Source: Balanoglossus misakiensis (Eukaryota > Hemichordata). From it: a stretch of 64,000 nt of DNA. The translations under genes were made by a program, and so were the position numbers. Below are positions 49,611 through 63,200 of this stretch, in pieces (the stretch's first letter is position 1; every line of letters begins with the position of its first letter). Under the pieces are notes generated by a model. It ran no database searches and was not told where the DNA came from. It was given only the letters and a program-made list of their open reading frames with translations. Location of the stretch: assembly GCA_040954595.2 (NCBI GenBank), contig CM082581.2, positions 11,036,001 to 11,100,000 of the forward strand. Direction: 5' to 3'.

Positions 49611-52600
49611 TTGAAAAAATCATGGGTTATAGCTCATGAAAATCATCCCAGAATGACAATTTTTCGACTTTGCGAATTTTCAAAATTTGGTCATTTTTTG
49701 AAAAAATCATGGGTTATAGCTCATGAAAATCATCCCAGAATGACAATTTTTCGACTTTGCGAATTTTCAAAATTTGGTCATTTTTTGAAAAAATCATGGG
49801 TTATAGCTCATGAAAATCATCCCAGAATGACAATTTTTCGACTTTGCGAATTTTCAAAATTTGGTCATTTTTTGAAAAAATCATGGGTTATAGCTCATGA
49901 AAATCATCCCAGAATGACAATTTTTCGACTTTGCGAATTTTCAAAATTTGGTCATTTTTTGAAAAAATCATGGGTTATAGCTCATGAAAATCATCCCAGA
50001 ATGACAATTTTTCGACTTTGCGAATTTTCAAAATTTGGTCATTTTTTGAAAAAATCATGGGTTATAGCTCATGAAAATCATCCCAGAATGACAATTTTTC
50101 GACTTTGCGAATTTTCAAAATTTGGTCATTTTTTGAAAAAATCATGGGTTATAGCTCATGAAAATCATCCCAGAATGACAATTTTTCGACTTTGCGAATT
50201 TTCAAAATTTGGTCATTTTTTGAAAAAATCATGGGTTATAGCTCATGAAAATCATCCCAGAATGACAATTTTTCGACTTTGCGAATTTTCAAAATTTGGT
50301 CATTTTTTGAAAAAATCATGGGTTATAGCTCATGAAAATCATCCCAGAATGACAATTTTTCGACTTTGCGAATTTTCAAAATTTGGTCATTTTTTGAAAA
50401 AATCATGGGTTATAGCTCATGAAAATCATCCCAGAATGACAATTTTTCGACTTTGCGAATTTTCAAAATTTGGTCATTTTTTGAAAAAATCATGGGTTAT
50501 AGCTCATGAAAATCATCCCAGAATGACAATTTTTCGACTTTGCGAATTTTCAAAATTTGGTCATTTTTTGAAAAAATCATGGGTTATAGCTCATGAAAAT
50601 CATCCCAGAATGACAATTTTTCGACTTTGCGAATTTTCAAAATTTGGTCATTTTTTGAAAAAATCATGGGTTATAGCTCATGAAAATCATCCCAGAATGA
50701 CAATTTTTCGACTTTGCGAATTTTCAAAATTTGGTCATTTTTTGAAAAAATCATGGGTTATAGCTCATGAAAATCATCCCAGAATGACAATTTTTCGACT
50801 TTGCGAATTTTCAAAATTTGGTCATTTTTTGAAAAAATCATGGGTTATAGCTCATGAAAATCATCCCAGAATGACAATTTTTCGACTTTGCGAATTTTCA
50901 AAATTTGGTCATTTTTTGAAAAAATCATGGGTTATAGCTCATGAAAATCATCCCAGAATGACAATTTTTCGACTTTGCGAATTTTCAAAATTTGGTCATT
51001 TTTTGAAAAAATCATGGGTTATAGCTCATGAAAATCATCCCAGAATGACAATTTTTCGACTTTGCGAATTTTCAAAATTTGGTCATTTTTTGAAAAAATC
51101 ATGGGTTATAGCTCATGAAAATCATCCAAGAATGACAATTTTTCGACTTTGCGAATTTTCAAAATTTGGTCATTTTTTGAAAAAATCATGGGTTATAGCT
51201 CATGAAAATCATCCCAGAATGACAATTTTTCGACTTTGCGAATTTTTCAAAATTTGGTCATTTTTTGAAAAAATCATGGGTTATAGCTCATGAAAATCAT
51301 CCCAGAATGACAATTTTTCGACTTTGCGAATTTTCAAAATTTGGTCATTTTTTGAAAAAATCATGGGTTATAGCTCATGAAAATCATCCCAGAATGACAA
51401 TTTTTCGACTTTGCGAATTTTCAAAATTTGGTCATTTTTTGAAAAAATCATGGGTTATAGCTCATGAAAATCATCCCAGAATGACAATTTTTCGACTTTG
51501 CGAATTTTCAAAATTTGGTCATTTTTTGAAAAAATCATGGGTTATAGCTCATGAAAATCATCCCAGAATGACAATTTTTCGACTTTGCGAATTTTCAAAA
51601 TTTGGTCATTTTTTGAAAAAATCATGGGTTATAGCTCATGAAAATCATCCCAGAATGACAATTTTTCGACTTTGCGAATTTTCAAAATTTGGTCATTTTT
51701 TGAAAAAATCATGGGTTATAGCTCATGAAAATCATCCCAGAATGACAATTTTTCGACTTTGCGAATTTTCAAAATTTGGTCATTTTTTGAAAAAATCATG
51801 GGTTATAGCTCATGAAAATCATCCCAGAATGACAATTTTTCGACTTTGCGAATTTTCAAAATTTGGTCATTTTTTGAAAAAATCATGGGTTATAGCTCAT
51901 GAAAATCATCCCAGAATGACAATTTTTCGACTTTGCGAATTTTCAAAATTTGGTCATTTTTTGAAAAAATCATGGGTTATAGCTCATGAAAATCATCCCA
52001 GAATGACAATTTTTCGACTTTGCGAATTTTCAAAATTTGGTCATTTTTTGAAAAAATCATGGGTTATAGCTCATGAAAATCATCCCAGAATGACAATTTT
52101 TCGACTTTGCGAATTTTCAAAATTTGGTCATTTTTTGAAAAAATCATGGGTTATAGCTCATGAAAATCATCCCAGAATGACAATTTTTCGACTTTGCGAA
52201 TTTTCAAAATTTGGTCATTTTTTGAAAAAATCATGGGTTATAGCTCATGAAAATCATCCCAGAATGACAATTTTTCGACTTTGCGAATTTTCAAAATTTG
52301 GTCATTTTTTGAAAAAATCATGGGTTATAGCTCATGAAAATCATCCCAGAATGACAATTTTTCGACTTTGCGAATTTTCAAAATTTGGTCATTTTTTGAA
52401 AAAATCATGGGTTATAGCTCATGAAAATCATCCCAGAATGACAATTTTTCGACTTTGCGAATTTTCAAAATTTGGTCATTTTTTGAAAAAATCATGGGTT
52501 ATAGCTCATGAAAATCATCCCAGAATGACAATTTTTCGACTTTGCGAATTTTCAAAATTTGGTCATTTTTTGAAAAAATCATGGGTTATAGCTCATGAAA

Positions 52601-55600
52601 ATCATCCCAGAATGACAATTTTTCGACTTTGCGAATTTTCAAAATTTGGTCATTTTTTGAAAAAATCATGGGTTATAGCTCATGAAAATCATCCCAGAAT
52701 GACAATTTTTCGACTTTGCGAATTTTCAAAATTTGGTCATTTTTTGAAAAAATCATGGGTTATAGCTCATGAAAATCATCCCAGAATGACAATTTTTCGA
52801 CTTTGCGAATTTTCAAAATTTGGTCATTTTTTGAAAAAATCATGGGTTATAGCTCATGAAAATCATCCCAGAATGACAATTTTTCGACTTTGCGAATTTT
52901 CAAAATTTGGTCATTTTTTGAAAAAATCATGGGTTATAGCTCATGAAAATCATCCCAGAATGACAATTTTTCGACTTTGCGAATTTTCAAAATTTGGTCA
53001 TTTTTTGAAAAAATCATGGGTTATAGCTCATGAAAATCATCCCAGAATGACAATTTTTCGACTTTGCGAATTTTCAAAATTTGGTCATTTTTTGAAAAAA
53101 TCATGGGTTATAGCTCATGAAAATCATCCCAGAATGACAATTTTTCGACTTTGCGAATTTTCAAAATTTGGTCATTTTTTGAAAAAATCATGGGTTATAG
53201 CTCATGAAAATCATCCCAGAATGACAATTTTTCGACTTTGCGAATTTTCAAAATTTGGTCATTTTTTGAAAAAATCATGGGTTATAGCTCATGAAAATCA
53301 TCCCAGAATGACAATTTTTCGACTTTGCGAATTTTCAAAATTTGGTCATTTTTTGAAAAAATCATGGGTTATAGCTCATGAAAATCATCCCAGAATGACA
53401 ATTTTTCGACTTTGCGAATTTTCAAAATTTGGTCATTTTTTGAAAAAATCATGGGTTATAGCTCATGAAAATCATCCCAGAATGACAATTTTTCGACTTT
53501 GCGAATTTTCAAAATTTGGTCATTTTTTGAAAAAATCATGGGTTATAGCTCATGAAAATCATCCCAGAATGACAATTTTTCGACTTTGCGAATTTTCAAA
53601 ATTTGGTCATTTTTTGAAAAAATCATGGGTTATAGCTCATGAAAATCATCCCAGAATGACAATTTTTCGACTTTGCGAATTTTCAAAATATGGTCATTTT
53701 TTGAAAAAATCATGGGTTATAGCTCATGAAAATCATCCCAGAATGACAATTTTTCGATTTTGCGAATTTTCAAAATTTGGTCATTTTTTGAAAAAATCAT
53801 GGGTTATAGCTCATGAAAATCATCCCAGAATGACAATTTTTCGACTTTGCGAATTTTCAAAATTTGGTCATTTTTTGAAAAAATCATGGGTTATAGCTCA
53901 TGAAAATCATCCCAGAATGACAATTTTTCGACTTTGCGAATTTTCAAAATTTGGTCATTTTTTGAAAAAATCATGGGTTATAGCTCATGAAAATCATCCC
54001 AGAATGACAATTTTTCGACTTTGCGAATTTTCAAAATTTGGTCATTTTTTGAAAAAATCATGGGTTATAGCTCATGAAAATCATCCCAGAATGACAATTT
54101 TTCGACTTTGCGAATTTTCAAAATTTGGTCATTTTTTGAAAAAATCATGGGTTATAGCTCATGAAAATCATCCCAGAATGACAATTTTTCGACTTTGCGA
54201 ATTTTCAAAATTTGGTCATTTTTTGAAAAAATCATGGGTTATAGCTCATGAAAATCATCCCAGAATGACAATTTTTCGACTTTGCGAATTTTCAAAATAT
54301 GGTCATTTTTTGAAAAAATCATGGGTTATAGCTCATGAAAATCATCCCAGAATGACAATTTTTCGACTTTGCGAATTTTCAAAATTTGGTCATTTTTTGA
54401 AAAAATCATGGGTTATAGCTCATGAAAATCATCCCAGAATGACAATTTTTCGACTTTGCGAATTTTCAAAATTTGGTCATTTTTTGAAAAAATCATGGGT
54501 TATAGCTCATGGAAAATCATCCCAGAATGACAATTTTTCGACTTTGCGAATTTTCAAAATTTGGTCATTTTTTGAAAAAATCATGGGTTATAGCTCATGA
54601 AAATCATCCCAGAATGACAATTTTTCGACTTTGCGAATTTTCAAAATTTGGTCATTTTTTGAAAAAATCATGGGTTATAGCTCATGAAAATCATCCCAGA
54701 ATGACAATTTTTCGACTTTGCGAATTTTCAAAATTTGGTCATTTTTTGAAAAAATCATGGGTTATAGCTCATGAAAATCATCCCAGAATGACAATTTTTC
54801 GACTTTGCGAATTTTCAAAATTTGGTCATTTTTTGAAAAAATCATGGGTTATAGCTCATGAAAATCATCCCAGAATGACAATTTTTCGACTTTGCGAATT
54901 TTCAAAATTTGGTCATTTTTTGAAAAAATCATGGGTTATAGCTCATGAAAATCATCCCAGAATGACAATTTTTCGACTTTGCGAATTTTCAAAATTTGGT
55001 CATTTTTTGAAAAAATCATGGGTTATAGCTCATGAAAATCATCCCAGAATGACAATTTTTCGACTTTGCGAATTTTCAAAATTTGGTCATTTTTTGAAAA
55101 AATCATGGGTTATAGCTCATGAAAATCATCCCAGAATGACAATTTTTCGACTTTGCGAATTTTCAAAATTTGGTCATTTTTTGAAAAAATCATGGGTTAT
55201 AGCTCATGAAAATCATCCCAGAATGACAATTTTTCGACTTTGCGAATTTTCAAAATTTGGTCATTTTTTGAAAAAATCATGGGTTATAGCTCATGAAAAT
55301 CATCCCAGAATGACAATTTTTCGACTTTGCGAATTTTCAAAATTTGGTCATTTTTTGAAAAAATCATGGGTTATAGCTCATGAAAATCATCCCAGAATGA
55401 CAATTTTTCGACTTTGCGAATTTTCAAAATTTGGTCATTTTTTGAAAAAATCATGGGTTATAGCTCATGAAAATCATCCCAGAATGACAATTTTTCGACT
55501 TTGCGAATTTTCAAAATTTGGTCATTTTTTGAAAAAATCATGGGTTATAGCTCATGAAAATCATCCCAGAATGACAATTTTTCGACTTTGCGAATTTTCA

Positions 55601-58600
55601 AAATTTGGTCATTTTTTGAAAAAATCATGGGTTATAGCTCATGAAAATCATCCCAGAATGACAATTTTTCGACTTTGCGAATTTTCAAAATTTGGTCATT
55701 TTTTGAAAAAATCATGGGTTATAGCTCATGAAAATCATCCCAGAATGACAATTTTTCGACTTTGCGAATTTTCAAAATTTGGTCATTTTTTGAAAAAATC
55801 ATGGGTTATAGCTCATGAAAATCATCCCAGAATGACAATTTTTCGACTTTGCGAATTTTCAAAATTTGGTCATTTTTTGAAAAAATCATGGGTTATAGCT
55901 CATGAAAATCATCCCAGAATGACAATTTTTCGACTTTGCGAATTTTCAAAATTTGGTCATTTTTTGAAAAAATCATGGGTTATAGCTCATGAAAATCATC
56001 CCAGAATGACAATTTTTCGACTTTGCGAATTTTCAAAATTTGGTCATTTTTTGAAAAAATCATGGGTTATAGCTCATGAAAATCATCCCAGAATGACAAT
56101 TTTTCGACTTTGCGAATTTTCAAAATTTGGTCATTTTTTGAAAAAATCATGGGTTATAGCTCATGAAAATCATCCCAGAATGACAATTTTTCGACTTTGC
56201 GAATTTTCAAAATTTGGTCATTTTTTGAAAAAATCATGGGTTATAGCTCATGAAAATCATCCCAGAATGACAATTTTTCGACTTTGCGAATTTTCAAAAT
56301 TTGGTCATTTTTTGAAAAAATCATGGGTTATAGCTCATGAAAATCATCCCAGAATGACAATTTTTCGACTTTGCGAATTTTCAAAATTTGGTCATTTTTT
56401 GAAAAAATCATGGGTTATAGCTCATGAAAATCATCCCAGAATGACAATTTTTCGACTTTGCGAATTTTCAAAATTTGGTCATTTTTTGAAAAAATCATGG
56501 GTTATAGCTCATGAAAATCATCCCAGAATGACAATTTTTCGACTTTGCGAATTTTCAAAATTTGGTCATTTTTTGAAAAAATCATGGGTTATAGCTCATG
56601 AAAATCATCCCAGAATGACAATTTTTCGACTTTGCGAATTTTCAAAATTTGGTCATTTTTTGAAAAAATCATGGGTTATAGCTCATGAAAATCATCCCAG
56701 AATGACAATTTTTCGACTTTGCGAATTTTCAAAATTTGGTCATTTTTTGAAAAAATCATGGGTTATAGCTCATGAAAATCATCCCAGAATGACAATTTTT
56801 CGACTTTGCGAATTTTCAAAATATGGTCATTTTTTGAAAAAATCATGGGTTATAGCTCATGAAAATCATCCCAGAATGACAATTTTTCGACTTTGCGAAT
56901 TTTCAAAATTTGGTCATTTTTTGAAAAAATCATGGGTTATAGCTCATGAAAATCATCCCAGAATGACAATTTTTCGACTTTGCGAATTTTCAAAATTTGG
57001 TCATTTTTTGAAAAAATCATGGGTTATAGCTCATGAAAATCATCCCAGAATGACAATTTTTCGACTTTGCGAATTTTCAAAATTTGGTCATTTTTTGAAA
57101 AAATCATGGGTTATAGCTCATGAAAATCATCCCAGAATGACAATTTTTCGACTTTGCGAATTTTCAAAATTTGGTCATTTTTTGAAAAAATCATGGGTTA
57201 TAGCTCATGAAAATCATCCCAGAATGACAATTTTTCGACTTTGCGAATTTTCAAAATTTGGTCATTTTTTGAAAAAATCATGGGTTATAGCTCATGAAAA
57301 TCATCCCAGAATGACAATTTTTCGACTTTGCGAATTTTCAAAATTTGGTCATTTTTTGAAAAAATCATGGGTTATAGCTCATGAAAATCATCCCAGAATG
57401 ACAATTTTTCGACTTTGCGAATTTTCAAAATTTGGTCATTTTTTGAAAAAATCATGGGTTATAGCTCATGAAAATCATCCCAGAATGACAATTTTTCGAC
57501 TTTGCGAATTTTCAAAATTTGGTCATTTTTTGAAAAAATCATGGGTTATAGCTCATGAAAATCATCCCAGAATGACAATTTTTCGACTTTGCGAATTTTC
57601 AAAATTTGGTCATTTTTTGAAAAAATCATGGGTTATAGCTCATGAAAATCATCCCAGAATGACAATTTTTCGACTTTGCGAATTTTCAAAATTTGGTCAT
57701 TTTTTGAAAAAATCATGGGTTATAGCTCATGAAAATCATCCCAGAATGACAATTTTTCGACTTTGCGAATTTTCAAAATTTGGTCATTTTTTGAAAAAAT
57801 CATGGGTTATAGCTCATGAAAATCATCCCAGAATGACAATTTTTCGACTTTGCGAATTTTCAAAATTTGGTCATTTTTTGAAAAAATCATGGGTTATAGC
57901 TCATGAAAATCATCCCAGAATGACAATTTTTCGACTTTGCGAATTTTCAAAATTTGGTCATTTTTTGAAAAAATCATGGGTTATAGCTCATGAAAATCAT
58001 CCCAGAATGACAATTTTTCGACTTTGCGAATTTTCAAAATTTGGTCATTTTTTGAAAAAATCATGGGTTATAGCTCATGAAAATCATCCCAGAATGACAA
58101 TTTTTCGACTTTGCGAATTTTCAAAATTTGGTCATTTTTTGAAAAAATCATGGGTTATAGCTCATGAAAATCATCCCAGAATGACAATTTTTCGACTTTG
58201 CGAATTTTCAAAATTTGGTCATTTTTTGAAAAAATCATGGGTTATAGCTCATGAAAATCATCCCAGAATGACAATTTTTCGACTTTGCGAATTTTCAAAA
58301 TTTGGTCATTTTTTGAAAAAATCATGGGTTATAGCTCATGAAAATCATCCCAGAATGACAATTTTTCGACTTTGCGAATTTTCAAAATTTGGTCATTTTT
58401 TGAAAAAATCATGGGTTATAGCTCATGAAAATCATCCCAGAATGACAATTTTTCGACTTTGCGAATTTTCAAAATTTGGTCATTTTTTGAAAAAATCATG
58501 GGTTATAGCTCATGAAAATCATCCCAGAATGACAATTTTTCGACTTTGCGAATTTTCAAAATTTGGTCATTTTTTGAAAAAATCATGGGTTATAGCTCAT

Positions 58601-60185
58601 GAAAATCATCCCAGAATGACAATTTTTCGACTTTGCGAATTTTCAAAATTTGGTCATTTTTTGAAAAAATCATGGGTTATAGCTCATGAAAATCATCCCA
58701 GAATGACAATTTTTCGACTTTGCGAATTTTCAAAATTTGGTCATTTTTTGAAAAAATCATGGGTTATAGCTCATGAAAATCATCCCAGAATGACAATTTT
58801 TCGACTTTGCGAATTTTCAAAATTTGGTCATTTTTTGAAAAAATCATGGGTTATAGCTCATGAAAATCATCCCAGAATGACAATTTTTCGACTTTGCGAA
58901 TTTTCAAAATTTGGTCATTTTTTGAAAAAATCATGGGTTATAGCTCATGAAAATCATCCCAGAATGACAATTTTTCGACTTTGCGAATTTTCAAAATTTG
59001 GTCATTTTTTGAAAAAATCATGGGTTATAGCTCATGAAAATCATCCCAGAATGACAATTTTTCGACTTTGCGAATTTTTCAAAATATGGTCATTTTTTGA
59101 AAAAATCATGGGTTATAGCTCATGAAAATCATCCCAGAATGACAATTTTTCGACTTTGCGAATTTTCAAAATTTGGTCATTTTTTGAAAAAATCATGGGT
59201 TATAGCTCATGAAAATCATCCCAGAATGACAATTTTTCGACTTTGCGAATTTTCAAAATTTGGTCATTTTTTGAAAAAATCATGGGTTATAGCTCATGAA
59301 AATCATCCCAGAATGACAATTTTTCGACTTTGCGAATTTTCAAAATTTGGTCATTTTTTGAAAAAATCATGGGTTATAGCTCATGAAAATCATCCCAGAA
59401 TGACAATTTTTCGACTTTGCGAATTTTCAAAATTTGGTCATTTTTTGAAAAAATCATGGGTTATAGCTCATGAAAATCATCCCAGAATGACAATTTTTCG
59501 ACTTTGCGAATTTTCAAAATTTGGTCATTTTTTGAAAAAATCATGGGTTATAGCTCATGAAAATCATCCCAGAATGACAATTTTTCGACTTTGCGAATTT
59601 TCAAAATTTGGTCATTTTTTGAAAAAATCATGGGTTATAGCTCATGAAAATCATCCCAGAATGACAATTTTTCGACTTTGCGAATTTTCAAAATTTGGTC
59701 ATTTTTTGAAAAAATCATGGGTTATAGCTCATGAAAATCATCCCAGAATGACAATTTTTCGACTTTGCGAATTTTCAAAATTTGGTCATTTTTTGAAAAA
59801 ATCATGGGTTATAGCTCATGAAAATCATCCCAGAATGACAATTTTTCGACTTTGCGAATTTTTCAAAATATGGTCATTTTTTGAAAAAATCATGGGTTAT
59901 AGCTCATGAAAATCATCCCAGAATGACAATTTTTCGACTTTGCGAATTTTCAAAATTTGGTCATTTTTTGAAAAAATCATGGGTTATAGCTCATGAAAAT
60001 CATCCCAGAATGACAATTTTTCGACTTTGCGAATTTTCAAAATTTGGTCATTTTTTGAAAAAATCATGGGTTATAGCTCATGAAAATCATCCCAGAATGA
60101 CAATTTTTCGACTTTGCGAATTTTCAAAATTTGGTCATTTTTTGAAAAAATCATGGGTTATAGCTCATGAAAATCATCCCAGAAT
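49611..60185. repeat. Homogenised A-unit core of the array
   Basis: More than 10 kb of nearly identical A units. The few deviations I see are an AAATATGG variant (around 53691, 54300 and 56824), a G insertion at about 54511, CATCCAAG near 51126, TTTCGATTTTG near 53757, and 88-bp GAATTTTTC units near 51245, 59073 and 59863. Confidence 0.9.
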
Positions 60186-60285
60186 NNNNNNNNNNNNNNN
60201 NNNNNNNNNNNNNNNNNNNNNNNNNNNNNNNNNNNNNNNNNNNNNNNNNNNNNNNNNNNNNNNNNNNNNNNNNNNNNNNNNNNNN
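60186..60285. other. Assembly gap (100 N) inside the satellite
   Basis: Exactly 100 N's interrupt the array. The flanks would need 39 bases (or 39 plus a multiple of 87) to keep the repeat register, which 100 does not satisfy, so this is a placeholder of unknown real length and array copy number here is not reliable. Confidence 0.98.
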
Positions 60286-63200
60286 TTTTTTGAAAAAATC
60301 ATGGGTTATAGCTCATGAAAATCATCCCAGAATGACAATTTTTCGACTTTGCGAATTTTCAAAATTTGGTCATTTTTTGAAAAAATCATGGGTTATAGCT
60401 CATGAAAATCATCCCAGAATGACAATTTTTCGACTTTGCGAATTTTTCAAAATATGGTCATTTTTTGAAAAAATCATGGGTTATAGCTCATGAAAATCAT
60501 CCCAGAATGACAATTTTTCGACTTTGCGAATTTTCAAAATTTGGTCATTTTTTGAAAAAATCATGGGTTATAGCTCATGAAAATCATCCCAGAATGACAA
60601 TTTTTCGACTTTGCGAATTTTCAAAATTTGGTCATTTTTTGAAAAAATCATGGGTTATAGCTCATGAAAATCATCCCAGAATGACAATTTTTCGACTTTG
60701 CGAATTTTCAAAATTTGGTCATTTTTTGAAAAAATCATGGGTTATAGCTCATGAAAATCATCCCAGAATGACAATTTTTCGACTTTGCGAATTTTCAAAA
60801 TTTGGTCATTTTTTGAAAAAATCATGGGTTATAGCTCATGAAAATCATCCCAGAATGACAATTTTTCGACTTTGCGAATTTTCAAAATTTGGTCATTTTT
60901 TGAAAAAATCATGGGTTATAGCTCATGAAAATCACCCCAGAATGACAATTTTTCGACTTTGCGAATTTTCAAAATTTGGTCATTTTTTGAAAAAATCATG
61001 GGTTATAGCTCATGAAAATCATCCCAGAATGACAATTTTTCGACTTTGCGAATTTTCAAAATTTGGTCATTTTTTGAAAAAATCATGGGTTATAGCTCAT
61101 GAAAATCATCCCAGAATGACAATTTTTCGACTTTGCGAATTTTCAAAATTTGGTCATTTTTTGAAAAAATCATGGGTTATAGCTCATGAAAATCATCCCA
61201 GAATGACAATTTTTCGACTTTGCGAATTTTCAAAATTTGGTCATTTTTTGAAAAAATCATGGGTTATAGCTCATGAAAATCATCCCAGAATGACAATTTT
61301 TCGACTTTGCGAATTTTCAAAATTTGGTCATTTTTTGAAAAAATCATGGGTTATAGCTCATGAAAATCATCCCAGAATGACAATTTTTCGACTTTGCGAA
61401 TTTTCAAAATTTGGTCATTTTTTGAAAAAATCATGGGTTATAGCTCATGAAAATCATCCCAGAATGACAATTTTTCGACTTTGCGAATTTTCAAAATTTG
61501 GTCATTTTTTGAAAAAATCATGGGTTATAGCTCATGAAAATCATCCCAGAATGACAATTTTTCGACTTTGCGAATTTTCAAAATTTGGTCATTTTTTGAA
61601 AAAATCATGGGTTATAGCTCATGAAAATCACCCCAGAATGACAATTTTTCGACTTTGCGAATTTTCAAAATTTGGTCATTTTTTGAAAAAATCATGGGTT
61701 ATAGCTCATGAAAATCACCCCAGAATGACAATTTTTCGACTTTGCGAATTTTCAAAATTTGGTCATTTTTTGAAAAAATCATGGGTTATAGCTCATGAAA
61801 ATCACCCCAGAATGACAATTTTTCGACTTTGCGAATTTTCAAAATTTGGTCATTTTTTGAAAAAATCATGGGTTATAGCTCATGAAAATCATCCCAGAAT
61901 GACAATTTTTCGACTTTGCGAATTTTCAAAATTTGGTCATTTTTTGAAAAAATCATGGGTTATAGCTCATGAAAATCATCCCAGAATGACAATTTTTCGA
62001 CTTTGCGAATTTTCAAAATTTGGTCATTTTTTGAAAAAATCATGGGTTATAGCTCATGAAAATCATCCCAGAATGACAATTTTTCGACTTTGCGAATTTT
62101 TCAAAATATGGTCATTTTTTGAAAAAATCATGGGTTATAGCTCATGAAAATCATCCCAGAATGACAATTTTTCGACTTTGCGAATTTTCAAAATTTGGTC
62201 ATTTTTTGAAAAAATCATGGGTTATAGCTCATGAAAATCATCCCAGAATGACAATTTTTCGACTTTGCGAATTTTCAAAATTTGGTCATTTTTTGAAAAA
62301 ATCATGGGTTATAGCTCATGAAAATCATCCCAGAATGACAATTTTTCGACTTTGCGAATTTTCAAAATTTGGTCATTTTTTGAAAAAATCATGGGTTATA
62401 GCTCATGAAAATCACCCCAGAATGACAATTTTTCGACTTTGCGAATTTTCAAAATTTGGTCATTTTTTGAAAAAATCATGGGTTATAGCTCATGAAAATC
62501 ACCCCAGAATGACAATTTTTCGACTTTGCGAATTTTCAAAATTTGGTCATTTTTTGAAAAAATCATGGGTTATAGCTCATGAAAATCATCCCAGAATGAC
62601 AATTTTTCGACTTTGCGAATTTTCAAAATTTGGTCATTTTTTGAAAAAATCATGGGTTATAGCTCATGAAAATCATCCCAGAATGACAATTTTTCGACTT
62701 TGCGAATTTTTCAAAATATGGTCATTTTTTGAAAAAATCATGGGTTATAGCTCATGAAAATCATCCCAGAATGACAATTTTTCGACTTTGCGAATTTTCA
62801 AAATTTGGTCATTTTTTGAAAAAATCATGGGTTATAGCTCATGAAAATCATCCCAGAATGACAATTTTTCGACTTTGCGAATTTTCAAAATTTGGTCATT
62901 TTTTGAAAAAATCATGGGTTATAGCTCATGAAAATCATCCCAGAATGACAATTTTTCGACTTTGCGAATTTTCAAAATTTGGTCATTTTTTGAAAAAATC
63001 ATGGGTTATAGCTCATGAAAATCATCCCAGAATGACAATTTTTCGACTTTGCGAATTTTCAAAATTTGGTCATTTTTTGAAAAAATCATGGGTTATAGCT
63101 CATGAAAATCACCCCAGAATGACAATTTTTCGACTTTGCGAATTTTCAAAATTTGGTCATTTTTTGAAAAAATCATGGGTTATAGCTCATGAAAATCACC

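Noticed and set aside
51265-59125. Open frames of 1111 and 1538 codons with a 29-residue repeat as a giant repeat protein
   Set aside because: The period is divisible by three, so any stop-free unit stays open; A/B differences are almost all amino-acid changing, indels break the frame repeatedly, and no promoter, splice or end signals accompany it.
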